A DNA stretch of 64,000 nucleotides from Hyphomicrobium sp. (GTDB taxonomy: Bacteria > Pseudomonadota > Alphaproteobacteria > Rhizobiales > Hyphomicrobiaceae): NCBI GenBank assembly GCA_016716675.1, contig JADJVG010000033.1, forward strand, positions 1 through 64,000, in the 5' to 3' direction. A model generated the notes under the pieces. It was not told the DNA's origin. It did not search any database and saw only the letters and a program-made list of their open reading frames with translations. The translations under genes were made by a program, and so were the position numbers. Below are positions 26,004 through 35,225 of this stretch, piece by piece (positions within the stretch are counted from its first letter, which is position 1; each line of letters begins with the position of its first letter).

Positions 26004-26053
26004 TGTTATAGCTCGCGTTCTTCTGTTTCCGACGTCCGAAAGTTCCGCACGGA

Positions 26054-27217
26054 ATGCGTCTCCTCCCTATCCTTGCCGCAAGCTGCTTCGTCTCATCCAT
26101 GTCCATGCGCATCATCGATCCAGTGGTGCCGGACATTGCGCGTGATCTATCGGTGTCGCCGGAGACGGTCGCCTTGCTTGCGACCGCCTTCACATTTCCC
26201 TATGCACTCGGCCAGCCGCTGCTCGGCGCTCTGGGTGATACCCTCGGCAAGGCCCGGATCATCAAGATCACGCTGACGGTATTAATGCTGTGTCTGGCGG
26301 CCGCCGCGGTCGCACCGTCGCTCGACATGTTGTTCGTTGCCCGCATCATCGGCGGCGCGGCCGGTGGTGGCATCTTTCCACTCGCCTTCGCGCTCGTCGG
26401 CGACCGCTTCGAGATGGGCGAGCGGCAACTGGCGCTGTCGCGCGTGCTGAGCGCGATCATCGCGGGGCAGTTAACCGGTGCGCTCGGCTCCGGCATGATC
26501 GCCAGTGCGTTCGGTTGGCGCGTTTCCATGGCGGTCGGCACGTTGCTGGCTGCACTGGCGCTGATCGTGACGCTCTGGCAGTTGCACCCGCGCGCGACCG
26601 CTGAGCGTCCGCCGCTTCGCTTAACCCATTTGTTCGAGGGTTACGCGCAGGTCTTTCGCAATCCCAAGACCGTCGTCTGTTTCACCGCCGTTTTCATCGA
26701 GGGCATCGTGGTGTTCGGGCTGTTTCCGTATATCGCGGTGCTGCTCGAACAGCGCGGCGCCGGAGGGCTGCGGGAGGCGGGCTTCGTGTTGGCAGGCTTC
26801 GCGCTCGGCGGCTTCGTTTACATTGCGCTGATACGCCTGTTGCTGTCGCGGCTCGGGCTCTACGGCGTCATACGTGCCGGCGCGGCTGTGGCCGGGCTCG
26901 GCTTTGCGGCGCTTGCCTTTTCGGTGTCGTGGCCGGTTGAGATGGCGATCGTGTTTGTGATCGGGTTGGGCTTCTACATGATCCACAACGCCCTGCAGAC
27001 ACAGGCGACCGAGTTGGCGCCGACCAAGCGTGCTTCGGCCGTCGCCGCGCATGCGTTCTTCTTTTTTCTGGGGCAGGCAATCGGGCCGCTGATTTATCGG
27101 CTAGGCTTTGATACCGCCGGCGTCGAAGCGACGTTCATCTCGGGCGGCATTGTGATGGTGTTGACCGGCATCGCAACAGCCGCCGGTTTGAAAGCCCGGA
27201 CGCCGGCCTTGACGTGA
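26054..27217 (+). CDS. MFS transporter
   Basis: 387-residue, twelve-span major facilitator protein. The first half shows the family's loop 2-3 motif as LGDTLGKARIIK, and membrane segments occur throughout (LLPILAASCFVSSM, LAAAAVAPSLDMLFVARIIGGAAGGGIFPLA and others). The general shape (short, 12 TM, no extended loops) resembles drug or metabolite exporters of the proton-antiport type. No substrate can be deduced. It stands between the ftfL terminator and a convergent DUF486 gene, so it is probably transcribed alone. Confidence 0.85.
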   Translation: MRLLPILAASCFVSSMSMRIIDPVVPDIARDLSVSPETVALLATAFTFPYALGQPLLGALGDTLGKARIIKITLTVLMLCLAAAAVAPSLDMLFVARIIGGAAGGGIFPLAFALVGDRFEMGERQLALSRVLSAIIAGQLTGALGSGMIASAFGWRVSMAVGTLLAALALIVTLWQLHPRATAERPPLRLTHLFEGYAQVFRNPKTVVCFTAVFIEGIVVFGLFPYIAVLLEQRGAGGLREAGFVLAGFALGGFVYIALIRLLLSRLGLYGVIRAGAAVAGLGFAALAFSVSWPVEMAIVFVIGLGFYMIHNALQTQATELAPTKRASAVAAHAFFFFLGQAIGPLIYRLGFDTAGVEATFISGGIVMVLTGIATAAGLKARTPALT

Positions 27218-27233
27218 GGCACGGGGGGCGAGC

Positions 27234-27584
27234 CTACTCAATGGGCGCCTTGAACACGAAAAACGCGCCAAGGCAGATCAGCGCGAAGCCAATTCCGTGA
27301 TTGATGGTTAGTCGCTCGCCCAGAAACCAGATCGAAAAGACCGCGAACACGCAAAGCGTAATCACTTCCTGCATGGTTTTCAGTTCGGCGGTTGAATACA
27401 CCGTCGAGCCCCAGCGGTTGGCGGGCACCGCTAAGCAATACTCGAACAGCGCGATTCCCCAGCTCGCCAGGATCACGATCCACAGTGGGGACGCGGTGTG
27501 CTTCAGGTGGCCGTACCATGCGAAGGTCATGAACACGTTCGAGGCGAGCAGCATCACAATCGGTGTCAGATGGGCGGTCGTCAT
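27234..27584 (-). CDS. DUF486 family small membrane protein
   Basis: 116-residue protein with four hydrophobic helices; wording such as PIVMLLASNVFMTFAWYGHLK, WGIALFEYCLAVPANRWG and VFSIWFLGERLTINHGIGFALICLGAFFVFK is typical of DUF486, a family related to small multidrug/DMT-type transporters. The function is not established. It converges with the MFS gene, with only 16 nt between the stops. A short perfect inverted repeat (ctaggca gcg tgcctag, 27665-27681 region) lies upstream in the following intergenic stretch. Confidence 0.85.
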   Translation of the reverse strand: MTTAHLTPIVMLLASNVFMTFAWYGHLKHTASPLWIVILASWGIALFEYCLAVPANRWGSTVYSTAELKTMQEVITLCVFAVFSIWFLGERLTINHGIGFALICLGAFFVFKAPIE

Positions 27585-27795
27585 GGATGTCAGGGTGTCC
27601 TTTGGTCGGGGGCGAGGCGGTGCGACGGCTCTTCGTTCGATTTCTTGCTAAAGTGCTCAAGAGCTAGGCAGCGTGCCTAGTGTTCGGGCGCTGATCGTGC
27701 GTGCGGCGCTCGCTTATCGCCGATTTCCGGGCTCTAGGCGAGTTGGCCTGAGGCTTGCGAAGTAAAAAATCAGGTCGTTCTGTGGGAGGGATTGT

Positions 27796-29211
27796 TTGGC
27801 GGTTTCATTCGACGAGATGAACGGTTTCGGTGGCGGGCTCCGCGCGCCGTACGCAGAATTTGCCGGATGGCTCGGTGTGCAGCGCATCGAAGCCCTGTCG
27901 CTGAAATCGTCGGAAGCTGAAACGCTGTTCCGCCGCTCTGGCATCACCTTCGCGGTCTATGGCGATGAGGACAAAAGCGAGCGCCTGATCCCATTCGATA
28001 TTCTGCCGCGCATCATCGCCGCCGCCGAATGGCGCCGCTTGGAAGCCGGCATCGAACAGCGCGTGAAGGCGCTGAACGCCTTCATGTACGACATTTATCA
28101 TCGCCAGGAGATCCTCAAAGCCGGGCGCATTCCGGAAGAGCTGGTCGTTCAAAACAAGGCCTTCGTGCCGGAAATGGTCGGCGTTGATCCGCCGCGCGGC
28201 ATCTACAGCCATATCGTCGGCATTGATATCGTCAGGACCGGCGAAGACGACTTCATGGTACTCGAAGATAATACGCGCACGCCCTCCGGCGTCTCGTACA
28301 TGCTCGAAAACCGCGAAACTATGCTGCATCTGTTTCCGGATTTATTCGCGCGCAATCGCGTGCGCCCCGTTGATGAGTATGCGGATTGCCTTTTGAAGAC
28401 GCTTGAAAGCGTGGCGCCGCAGTATCTGGCAACCGAGCCGGTCATCGCGCTGCTGACGCCGGGGCCGTTCAACAGCGCCTATTTCGAACACTCGTTCCTT
28501 GCCGATCAGATGGGCGTTGAACTGGTGGAAAGTCACGACCTCGTCGTTGTCGACGGGGAATTGCGCATGAAAACAACGGAGGGCTTGAAACGTGTCGATG
28601 TTCTTTATCGCCGTGTTGATGACGACTTCCTCGATCCTCTTGTCTTTCGTCCGGACTCGCTGCTTGGCGTGCCGGGCCTGTTCGACGCGTACCGGGCGGG
28701 ACGGGTAACCATTGTCAACGCCCCCGGCGCCGGCATCGCCGACGACAAGGCAATCTACAGCTACATCCCGGAAATCATCGAGTTCTATACCGGCCGCGCG
28801 CCGCTACTCGCCAACGTCGAGACGTATAACTGCCGCGACGACGATGATCTCAAATACGTGCTCGAGCATTTGCCCGAGCTGGTTGTCAAAGAAGTTCATG
28901 GGTCCGGCGGCTATGGCATGTTGGTCGGCCCGTCGGCGACGAAAGACGAAATCGAAGCCTTCCGGGCCAAGCTGATCGCCAATCCTTCAAACTATATTGC
29001 CCAGCCGACGTTGGCGCTGTCGACGTGTCCGACGCTGTGCGACGGCCTCGTAGGGCCCCGGCATCTCGATCTCAGACCGTTCGTGCTGGTCGGCGACAAG
29101 GTCCGGCTGGTGCCGGGCGGGTTGACGCGTGTCGCCCTCAAACGCGGGTCGCTCGTCGTCAACTCCTCGCAGGGCGGCGGCACCAAGGATACCTGGGTTC
29201 TTCAGGATTGA
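27796..29211 (+). CDS. Circularly permuted ATP-grasp protein (DUF404/DUF407)
   Basis: 471-residue member of the circularly permuted ATP-grasp type 2 family, predicted to ligate amino acids or form peptide-like bonds using ATP. Blocks seen: RIIAAAEWRRLEAGIEQRVKALNAFMYDIYH, GVDPPRGIYSHIVGIDIVRTGEDDFMVLEDNTRTPSGVSYMLENR, VDVLYRRVDDDFLDPL, VKEVHGSGGYGMLVGP, and HLDLRPFVLVGDKV. The TTG at 27796 is chosen because GGGAGGG lies 5 nt upstream. It heads the set with the alpha-E, transglutaminase-like and Anbu genes; published comparative work (Iyer and colleagues on ATP-grasp amidoligases) predicts that such clusters make and process small peptides. The product is unknown. Confidence 0.9.
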   Translation: MAVSFDEMNGFGGGLRAPYAEFAGWLGVQRIEALSLKSSEAETLFRRSGITFAVYGDEDKSERLIPFDILPRIIAAAEWRRLEAGIEQRVKALNAFMYDIYHRQEILKAGRIPEELVVQNKAFVPEMVGVDPPRGIYSHIVGIDIVRTGEDDFMVLEDNTRTPSGVSYMLENRETMLHLFPDLFARNRVRPVDEYADCLLKTLESVAPQYLATEPVIALLTPGPFNSAYFEHSFLADQMGVELVESHDLVVVDGELRMKTTEGLKRVDVLYRRVDDDFLDPLVFRPDSLLGVPGLFDAYRAGRVTIVNAPGAGIADDKAIYSYIPEIIEFYTGRAPLLANVETYNCRDDDDLKYVLEHLPELVVKEVHGSGGYGMLVGPSATKDEIEAFRAKLIANPSNYIAQPTLALSTCPTLCDGLVGPRHLDLRPFVLVGDKVRLVPGGLTRVALKRGSLVVNSSQGGGTKDTWVLQD

Positions 29212-29280
29212 CGTGAGGCGCGAGCCCGGTCTGTAGACGTTTAACAGTTGGCGAAATGAAGCCTGGGGACGAACACCGCA

Positions 29281-30228
29281 ATGCTCGGACGTGCAGCAAA
29301 CGATCTCTTCTGGCTGGCGCGCTATATTGAACGCGCGGAAAACATCGCGCGCCTCATCGAGGTGGGCTATCGCCTTGTGCTGTTGCCGCGCGTTGGTGAC
29401 AGCTTTCATAAGGAGTGGCAATCGACGCTCGAAAGTGCCGGGTGTCTTCAGGCATACACCAACCGCCATGGTGCGCTCGATACAGCGAAAGTCATCGACT
29501 TCATGCTGTTCGATACGGCCAATCCGTCGAGCATCGCGACCTGCCTCGCGGCGGCCCGCCAGAACGGCAGGGCGCAGCGCACCGCCTTGACGCGCGATAT
29601 GTGGCAAAGCCTCAACGGCTCCTGGCTAGAATTCTCGGCGATCAAACCGTCGTCCGTCACATCGAATTCGTTGCCGGAACTGTTGGACTGGGTGCGCTCG
29701 CGCTCGGCGCTCTATCGCGGGGCGCTGATGAACACCATCCTGCGCAACGACACCTTCTATTTCAGCCAGATCGGCACCTTCATCGAGCGCGCCGATAGCA
29801 CGTCGCGCATTCTCGACGTCAAATATTATCACCTGCTGCCATCGACCGAAATGGTCGGCACCGGGTCAGATAACATTCAATGGTCGGCGATATTGCGGTC
29901 GGTGTCGGCGCATCGCAGCTATCGCTGGGTGTTCAAGGATTCCTACAAGCCGTGGAAAATCGCCGACTATCTGATCCTCAACCGGCAAATGCCACGGTCG
30001 CTGCGCTCCTGCTATGACGAATTGACGGTGGCCCTCAATGATCTCGGCCAGCTCTACGGGCAGCGCCATCCGTGCCATGCTACGGCGGAAGCGACGCGCG
30101 ATCTGCTGATCGAGGCCGACATCAAGGCGATCTTCCAGGAAGGTCTGCACGAGTTCGTGCAGGGTTTCATCGGCCGCAACAATAAACTCGGCTGCGATAT
30201 CTCGCAGGCTTACCACTTCACAGGCTGA
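29281..30228 (+). CDS. Alpha-E domain protein (DUF403)
   Basis: 315-residue, almost all-helical protein with the family's opening MLGRAANDLFWLARYIERAENIARLIEV and the internal NDTFYFSQIGTFIERADSTSRILDVKYYHLLP. These ARYIERAEN/ERADSTSRILD repeats are the diagnostic halves of the alpha-E domain. The biochemical role is not established. It follows the ATP-grasp gene by 69 nt and precedes the transglutaminase gene by 15 nt, the order conserved in many bacteria, so it probably works as a partner of the ligase. Confidence 0.9.
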   Translation: MLGRAANDLFWLARYIERAENIARLIEVGYRLVLLPRVGDSFHKEWQSTLESAGCLQAYTNRHGALDTAKVIDFMLFDTANPSSIATCLAAARQNGRAQRTALTRDMWQSLNGSWLEFSAIKPSSVTSNSLPELLDWVRSRSALYRGALMNTILRNDTFYFSQIGTFIERADSTSRILDVKYYHLLPSTEMVGTGSDNIQWSAILRSVSAHRSYRWVFKDSYKPWKIADYLILNRQMPRSLRSCYDELTVALNDLGQLYGQRHPCHATAEATRDLLIEADIKAIFQEGLHEFVQGFIGRNNKLGCDISQAYHFTG

Positions 30229-30243
30229 CAAAGAACCACGCCC

Positions 30244-31059
30244 ATGCGCATCTCAATCGGTCATGTCTCACGCTACACGTACGCCGAGCCGGTCAACTAT
30301 TCGATCCAGACGCTGCGCCTGACGCCGCCGAGTTTCCACGGGCAGCGCGTCATCGAATGGTCGATCAGCGCGCCGGGCTTTGAAACTGCGCGCAGCTACC
30401 GCGATGGCTTCGGCAATGTCTGCCACCTCGTCTCTTATGCCGGCGTGCATGAGGAAAGCGTGGTTCTGGCCAAGGGCGTGGTTGAAACGAGCGATTGCGC
30501 CGGGCTCATTCAGGGCTTGCAGGAGGCGATGCCGATCGCGGTTTACAGGCGGATAACCGACAAGACCCGGGCCAGCGAAGGCATTGTCGAAATGGCTAAT
30601 AAGGCCTGTCCAATGCCGACGATTGCCGGTTTCCACAGGCTCATGAATGCAGTGCGGGATGCTGTCGATTATAAAATCGGCGCGACGCATGAGCACACCA
30701 ATGCGGCAGACGCCTTCGCTGATGGGCAAGGCGTCTGCCAGGATCATGCGCATGTGTTCATTGCCGCTGCTCGCGCGCTCGGTGTGCCGGCCCGCTATGT
30801 CAGCGGCTACTTCATTTCGGGCCAAAACGAACCAGCTGAAGCCAACCATGCCTGGGCAGAAGTCTGGGTCGGTGATCTCGGCTGGGTGGGCTTCGATCCG
30901 GCCAACAGGCTATGCCCGACCGATCACTACGTCCGCCTTGCAACCGGTCTCGACGCCGTGTCCGCAGCCCCAATCAGCGGGATGCGCCGGGGCGGCGGCG
31001 GCAATGAAGTCCTTGACGTCATCGTCGAAGTTCAGCAGCAGATGACCACCCAGCAATAG
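30244..31059 (+). CDS. Transglutaminase-like cysteine protease family protein
   Basis: 271 residues with the N-terminal bacterial transglutaminase-like beta domain (MRISIGHVSRYTYAEPVNYSIQTLRLTPP) and a papain-like core. The catalytic triad is visible: cysteine in GQGVCQDHAHVFIAAAR, histidine in EANHAWAEVWV, aspartate in GWVGFDPANRLC. Members cleave or form amide bonds. In this neighbourhood it is a candidate for trimming or attaching the peptide product of the ATP-grasp enzyme. No signal peptide, so it is probably cytoplasmic. Confidence 0.9.
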   Translation: MRISIGHVSRYTYAEPVNYSIQTLRLTPPSFHGQRVIEWSISAPGFETARSYRDGFGNVCHLVSYAGVHEESVVLAKGVVETSDCAGLIQGLQEAMPIAVYRRITDKTRASEGIVEMANKACPMPTIAGFHRLMNAVRDAVDYKIGATHEHTNAADAFADGQGVCQDHAHVFIAAARALGVPARYVSGYFISGQNEPAEANHAWAEVWVGDLGWVGFDPANRLCPTDHYVRLATGLDAVSAAPISGMRRGGGGNEVLDVIVEVQQQMTTQQ

Positions 31060-31138
31060 TGGGCGTCGCTACCGGTCGTTTACCGTTTCTGCGGCAAAGC
31101 AGGGCTATAGTGCCTGCAGATTGAACGGGAGACGAGTG

Positions 31139-31870
31139 ATGACATATGGCGTCGCGATGCGGCTTGATCGTGGTTTGGTATTTGCCGCCGACACGCGAAC
31201 CAACGCCGGTGTCGATAACATTGCGTCGTATCGTAAGCTTAATTTTTGGCGTCAGTCGGGCGACCGCGTGCTCGTACTGCTGAGTGCCGGCAATCTAGCG
31301 GTGACGCAGGTCGTCGTCAGTTTGTTGAACGAGCAACTGACCGCGCCAAATTCGGATGCGATCCACCTCTACAATGCGCCCAATATGTTCCGCGCCGCCA
31401 GGGTCGTTGGCGACGCCGTGCGCGAAGCCCGCCGCGTCGATGGTCCGGCCCTCGAAGCCACCAAGAGCGGCTTCTACGCATCGTTTATCTTCGGCGGCCA
31501 AATCGGCACCGAGCGGCCCCGGCTTTTCCAGGTGTATTCCGAGGGCAATTTCATTGAAGCCACCGACGATACACCGTTCCTGCAGATCGGCGAACATAAG
31601 TACGGCAAGCCGATCCTCGACCGCGTGGCGCGCGCCGACATGCGCCTCGGCGAAGCGGCCAAACTGATGTTGCTGTCGTTCGATTCGACGTTGCGTTCGA
31701 ATTTGTCGGTCGGTATGCCGCTCGATATTCTCGTCTATGAGCGCGATAGCCTGGATGTACGCCGGGAAAAGCGCATCGGCGCGGATGACGAGTACTTCCG
31801 CAAGATGTCGCAAGCCTGGTCGGACGCGCTGCGCCAAGCCTTCGCCAAGATCGAAGAATTCAAGGTCTAG
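31139..31870 (+). CDS. Anbu / proteasome-type peptidase
   Basis: 243-residue Ntn-hydrolase of the Anbu family (ancestral beta subunit), a proteasome-like self-assembling protein. The ATG at 31139 gives MTYGVAMRLDRGLVFAADTRTNAGVDN, so that removal of Met exposes the nucleophilic threonine; a start 18 nt upstream is less likely. The conserved aspartate (AADTRTNAG) and the lysine of YRKLNFW are present. Ribosome site gggaga lies 8-13 nt upstream. It closes the four-gene cluster and probably degrades or matures its peptide product; substrates of Anbu remain undefined. Confidence 0.9.
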   Translation: MTYGVAMRLDRGLVFAADTRTNAGVDNIASYRKLNFWRQSGDRVLVLLSAGNLAVTQVVVSLLNEQLTAPNSDAIHLYNAPNMFRAARVVGDAVREARRVDGPALEATKSGFYASFIFGGQIGTERPRLFQVYSEGNFIEATDDTPFLQIGEHKYGKPILDRVARADMRLGEAAKLMLLSFDSTLRSNLSVGMPLDILVYERDSLDVRREKRIGADDEYFRKMSQAWSDALRQAFAKIEEFKV

Positions 31871-31912
31871 GGCTGAGTTCTAGGCAGGGGCTAGGACGGG
31901 TCTGGCGCGGGG

Positions 31913-32347
31913 CTAGTGGTTCGGCTTTCCGAACACGCCGAAACGCAGGCCGCTATAGCTGATGGCCATCGCCAACAGCGTCGGCGCCAGCATTGCGAGA
32001 AGCGGCTCGGTCTGCGGTCTGAGCAACAGAATGGCGGCATACAGCGCATAGTTGATCGCGGACGCCGTTGCCGCGACGCCGACGAACGACGCGAACTGTT
32101 TCACCGTTGCCGGATCGCGAACCGCAAACGTCAAATGCTTGTGTGCAAAAAAGCCGGCCACCATGGCGCAGGCGATGGCGATAATCCGCGCAGTAAAGGG
32201 ATCGAACCCCGCGCCGCGGGTCAGCAGCAGCAGGATCGCCGCATCGGTAGCCGTCGCGATCAGGCCGGACGCTAGGAATCCGGCGCCATGCTTTACCATG
32301 TTGGACTGACCGTCCAGCCGATCGCCTTGCCCATCGCCGTCGATCAT
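31913..32347 (-). CDS. GtrA family membrane protein
   Basis: 144-residue protein with four membrane helices, matching GtrA-like proteins (ASGLIATATDAAILLLLT, AIACAMVAGFFAHKHLTFAV, FVGVAATASAINYALYAAILL, LLAMAISYSGLRFGVFG). GtrA proteins are thought to help flip polyprenyl-linked sugars across the membrane. The start codon overlaps the stop of the upstream glycosyltransferase as ATGA, showing translational coupling, and the two are expected to modify lipid-linked saccharides together. Confidence 0.88.
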   Translation of the reverse strand: MIDGDGQGDRLDGQSNMVKHGAGFLASGLIATATDAAILLLLTRGAGFDPFTARIIAIACAMVAGFFAHKHLTFAVRDPATVKQFASFVGVAATASAINYALYAAILLLRPQTEPLLAMLAPTLLAMAISYSGLRFGVFGKPNH

Positions 32348-33372
32348 GGCGCAACCGTCTTACTGGAATTTGGAAGCGTTGTCGAAACGCCGAGTTCCTC
32401 GCGGACAAGGAACAGCGGGCGGGCTTTGACCTCTTCGTAGACGCGGCCGAGATACTCGCCGATGACGCCCAGGAAGATCAGCTGCACGCCGGAAAAGAAC
32501 AGCACGGCGACCAGTAGCGTCGGATATCCGCGAACCGTATCACCAAACATCAGCGTCTTGGTGATGATCCAGATCATGTACACGAAGGCGATCAGCGAAA
32601 CGATGACGCCGGTCACCGACGACAAGCGCAGTGGCACCGTCGAGAACGAGGCGAGCCCGTCGAACGCCAGCCGGGCAAGCTTCAGCGGTAGCCAGCGCGA
32701 GGCTTCACCGGACGGCCGCGGCGGCATCTCGAACGGGATGCCGATGGCGGGATAGCCGATCCACGCAAACAGACCATTGTTATAGCGCACGCGCTCGCCG
32801 ATCCGGTTGATCGCATCAACGGCGCGGCGGCTGAGCAGGCGGAAGTCGCAGGAGTTCTGCTGCAGCTCGGTACCGGATAGCACATGGAACACGCGATAGA
32901 AGATGCGCGCGCCGCCGCGGCGCCAAGCGCTGTCGGCGCTACGGTCGGCGCGCTCGCCATAAATCACGTCGTGGCCTTCGCGCCATTTCTCGACGAAGGT
33001 TGCAATCGTCTCGGGCGGATGCTGCAGATCGCTGTCCATGATCACGACGCCGTCGCCCGTCGCATAGCGCAGACCGGCGGCGACCGCGATCTCTTTGCCG
33101 AAATTGCGGCTGAGCGCGATGGCACCAATGCGCGGATCGGCATCGTTCAATTGGCGCAACTTGGCGAGTGTGCCGTCTGTTGAGCCGTCGTCGACGAAGA
33201 TGATCGACCAGTCGACGCCCAAGCCATTCAAAACCGGCAGCAGGCGCGCTAGTAACGGATCGAGGCCGGTAGCCTCATTGAGGACGGGAATGACAACCGT
33301 CACCGACCGGTGCGGGGCGGCGACACTCCCGCTGAGGGGGGGCATAGCAGGACTGACCTGGGAAGCAGTCAT
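32344..33372 (-). CDS. GT2 family glycosyltransferase (polyprenyl-phosphate type)
   Basis: 342-residue GtrB/DPM1-like transferase that would move a sugar from a nucleotide donor to undecaprenyl phosphate. The GT-A domain shows VVIPVLNEATGLDPLL, VDDGSTDGTL, LSRNFGKEIAVAAGL and VIMDSDLQHPPE (DxD metal site). Two C-terminal membrane helices follow (VTGVIVSLIAFVYMIWII, LLVAVLFFSGVQLIFLGVIGEYLGR). Transcribed ahead of and overlapping the GtrA gene. It is divergent from UDP-glucose dehydrogenase, suggesting a uronic-acid-containing surface glycan. Confidence 0.9.
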   Translation of the reverse strand: MTASQVSPAMPPLSGSVAAPHRSVTVVIPVLNEATGLDPLLARLLPVLNGLGVDWSIIFVDDGSTDGTLAKLRQLNDADPRIGAIALSRNFGKEIAVAAGLRYATGDGVVIMDSDLQHPPETIATFVEKWREGHDVIYGERADRSADSAWRRGGARIFYRVFHVLSGTELQQNSCDFRLLSRRAVDAINRIGERVRYNNGLFAWIGYPAIGIPFEMPPRPSGEASRWLPLKLARLAFDGLASFSTVPLRLSSVTGVIVSLIAFVYMIWIITKTLMFGDTVRGYPTLLVAVLFFSGVQLIFLGVIGEYLGRVYEEVKARPLFLVREELGVSTTLPNSSKTVAP

Positions 33373-33529
33373 TTTGATTTCCGGTTTATCGGGGAGTGAG
33401 GGCGGTTTGTTTACGCCCGGCTCTTATGCAGGGCCTTGAACGTTGCGTCCACCGGGGGGCGGCACGAGACCATTGCCGCGGCGGCGCGCATCATATAGCG
33501 AGGTTTACAGACTTTCTGGGAGATTCATC

Positions 33530-34843
33530 ATGAAAATCTGCATGATTGGTGCCGGTTATGTCGGGCTTGTGTCAGCCGCCTGTTTTTCAGAGTTCGGCTG
33601 GACCGTTACCTGTGTTGACAACGATCCGCAGCGCCTTGCCGACCTTCATGCCGGCCGGTCTCCGATCTATGAGCCGGGTCTTGACGATCTGATCCAGCGG
33701 AACATGCGGGCCGGCCGCCTGACGTTTACCAGCGATCTGGGCCCCGCCGTAAGCGGCGCCGATGTGGTGTTTCTGGCCGTCGGCACGCCGATGCGGCGCG
33801 GCGATGGCTATGCCGACCTCTCCTACGTGTTCGGGGCCGTTGAAGAAGTGGTGCCGCACCTCAATGGCTTTACGGTCATTACGACCAAATCGACGGTGCC
33901 GGTCGGCACCAGCCGGGCCATAGAGAAACGCCTAAAGGAAATCCGGCCCGATGCAGAGGTGGCGGTTTGCTCGAACCCGGAGTTCCTGCGCGAAGGCTCG
34001 GCGATCCAGGATTTCACGCATCCCGACCGCGTGCTCGTCGGTACCGATTGCGCCAAGGCGCGCGCCGTCATGGAGCGGCTCTATAAGCCGCTAGCGCTGC
34101 GCGGGTCGCCGGTGATGTTCGTGTCGCGCGAAAGCGCCGAACTCGCGAAGTATGCGGCCAATGCGTTCCTGGCGCTCAAAATCAGCTTCATCAATGAAAT
34201 CGCGGACCTGTGCGAAGAGGTCGGTGCGGACGTGCAGGAAGTGGCGTCGGCCATCGGTAAAGACCGGCGCATCGGCGATAAGTTCTTGCATCCCGGCCCC
34301 GGTTACGGCGGATCGTGTTTTCCGAAGGACGTGTCGGCTTTGATCCGCACAGCGCGCGAAAATAAATCGCCGGTTTCGATCATCGAGCAGGTCGAGCGCG
34401 TCAATCACGAGCGCAAGATCGCGATGGCGAGCCGCATCGAAGCAGCAGCGGGCGGCAGCCTGCGCGGCAAAACCATCGCCGTGCTGGGCGTGACATTCAA
34501 GCCCAACACCGACGATATGCGCGACGCGCCGAGCCTCGTGATCGTGCCGATGCTGCAAGAGCGCGGCGCGACGGTGAGGGCCTTCGATCCGCAGGGCCAG
34601 AAATATGCTGAACCTCTGATGCCGGGGGTCGTTTGGACCAGCAGTGCGCTGGAAGCGACCGACGGCGCGCATGTGCTGGCGGTGGTGACGGAATGGAACG
34701 AGTTCCGGGCCCTCGATCTTGAAGCGGCGCGCCAACGCATGGCAGGCGCGGCGCTGGTTGATCTGCGCAATATCTTCCAGCCGTCGGCGGCGCGCGCGGC
34801 GGGGTTCACATACGAAGGGATCGGCCGCGGCAACGCCGGCTGA
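33530..34843 (+). CDS. ugd: UDP-glucose 6-dehydrogenase
   Basis: Oxidises UDP-glucose to UDP-glucuronate with two NAD+, supplying uronic acid for surface polysaccharide. The ATG at 33530 (MKICMIGAGYVGLVSAACFSEFGW) gives 437 residues, the family's length. Seen in order: NAD-binding GAGYVGL, TKSTVPVGTS, NPEFLREGSAIQDF, the catalytic cysteine in GPGYGGSCFPKD, and the C-terminal VLGVTFKPNTDDMRDAPSL. UDP-glucuronate could feed the 4-epimerase encoded at 42072-43079. Confidence 0.95.
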   Translation: MKICMIGAGYVGLVSAACFSEFGWTVTCVDNDPQRLADLHAGRSPIYEPGLDDLIQRNMRAGRLTFTSDLGPAVSGADVVFLAVGTPMRRGDGYADLSYVFGAVEEVVPHLNGFTVITTKSTVPVGTSRAIEKRLKEIRPDAEVAVCSNPEFLREGSAIQDFTHPDRVLVGTDCAKARAVMERLYKPLALRGSPVMFVSRESAELAKYAANAFLALKISFINEIADLCEEVGADVQEVASAIGKDRRIGDKFLHPGPGYGGSCFPKDVSALIRTARENKSPVSIIEQVERVNHERKIAMASRIEAAAGGSLRGKTIAVLGVTFKPNTDDMRDAPSLVIVPMLQERGATVRAFDPQGQKYAEPLMPGVVWTSSALEATDGAHVLAVVTEWNEFRALDLEAARQRMAGAALVDLRNIFQPSAARAAGFTYEGIGRGNAG

Positions 34844-35225
34844 AGGGCTGCCGTCGTTAACCCATCGCCGTCACTCCACGCGACTGCCGCCTCACCACCG
34901 TCATCCCCGCGCGACCACTTGGGAGTCTCCTTGCGGGAAAGGCGGAGATCCGGGCAAGTGTGGGGTCGGCACGCAATTGGATGCTTGGACGGATCCCGGC
35001 CTGCGCCGGGATGACGTTCTTTGTGGTGTGACGGGTGCTGCTCAACTCACAACTGTCATCCCGGCATTTATTGCCGGGATCCATTGGGCGACGTTTGACG
35101 TCGGAGAATGTGGGCAAGGCACGTTCAGGGGCTTCAAGCGCGTCGCACGAGCTTGCACCTTGGATCCCGAGGACAAGCCCCGGGATGACAGATGTTGGAA
35201 TGCTTTGGCTTCAGCCGGAAAGGCT
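34844..35225. repeat. Intergenic cluster of REP-like inverted repeats
   Basis: No gene. Three clear copies of a palindromic element built from ggatcccgg and ccgggatgac half-sites: 34986-35015, 35054-35085 (opposite orientation) and 35160-35190, plus a degenerate one at about 34899-34959. Each forms a hairpin. They lie between ugd and the convergent secretion adaptor gene and may act as transcription stops or mRNA stabilisers. The layout is like the repetitive extragenic palindromes known in rhizobial relatives. Confidence 0.8.

Noticed and set aside
34899..35190. CRISPR array
   Set aside because: The repeats are palindromic, occur in both orientations and lack regular spacers.
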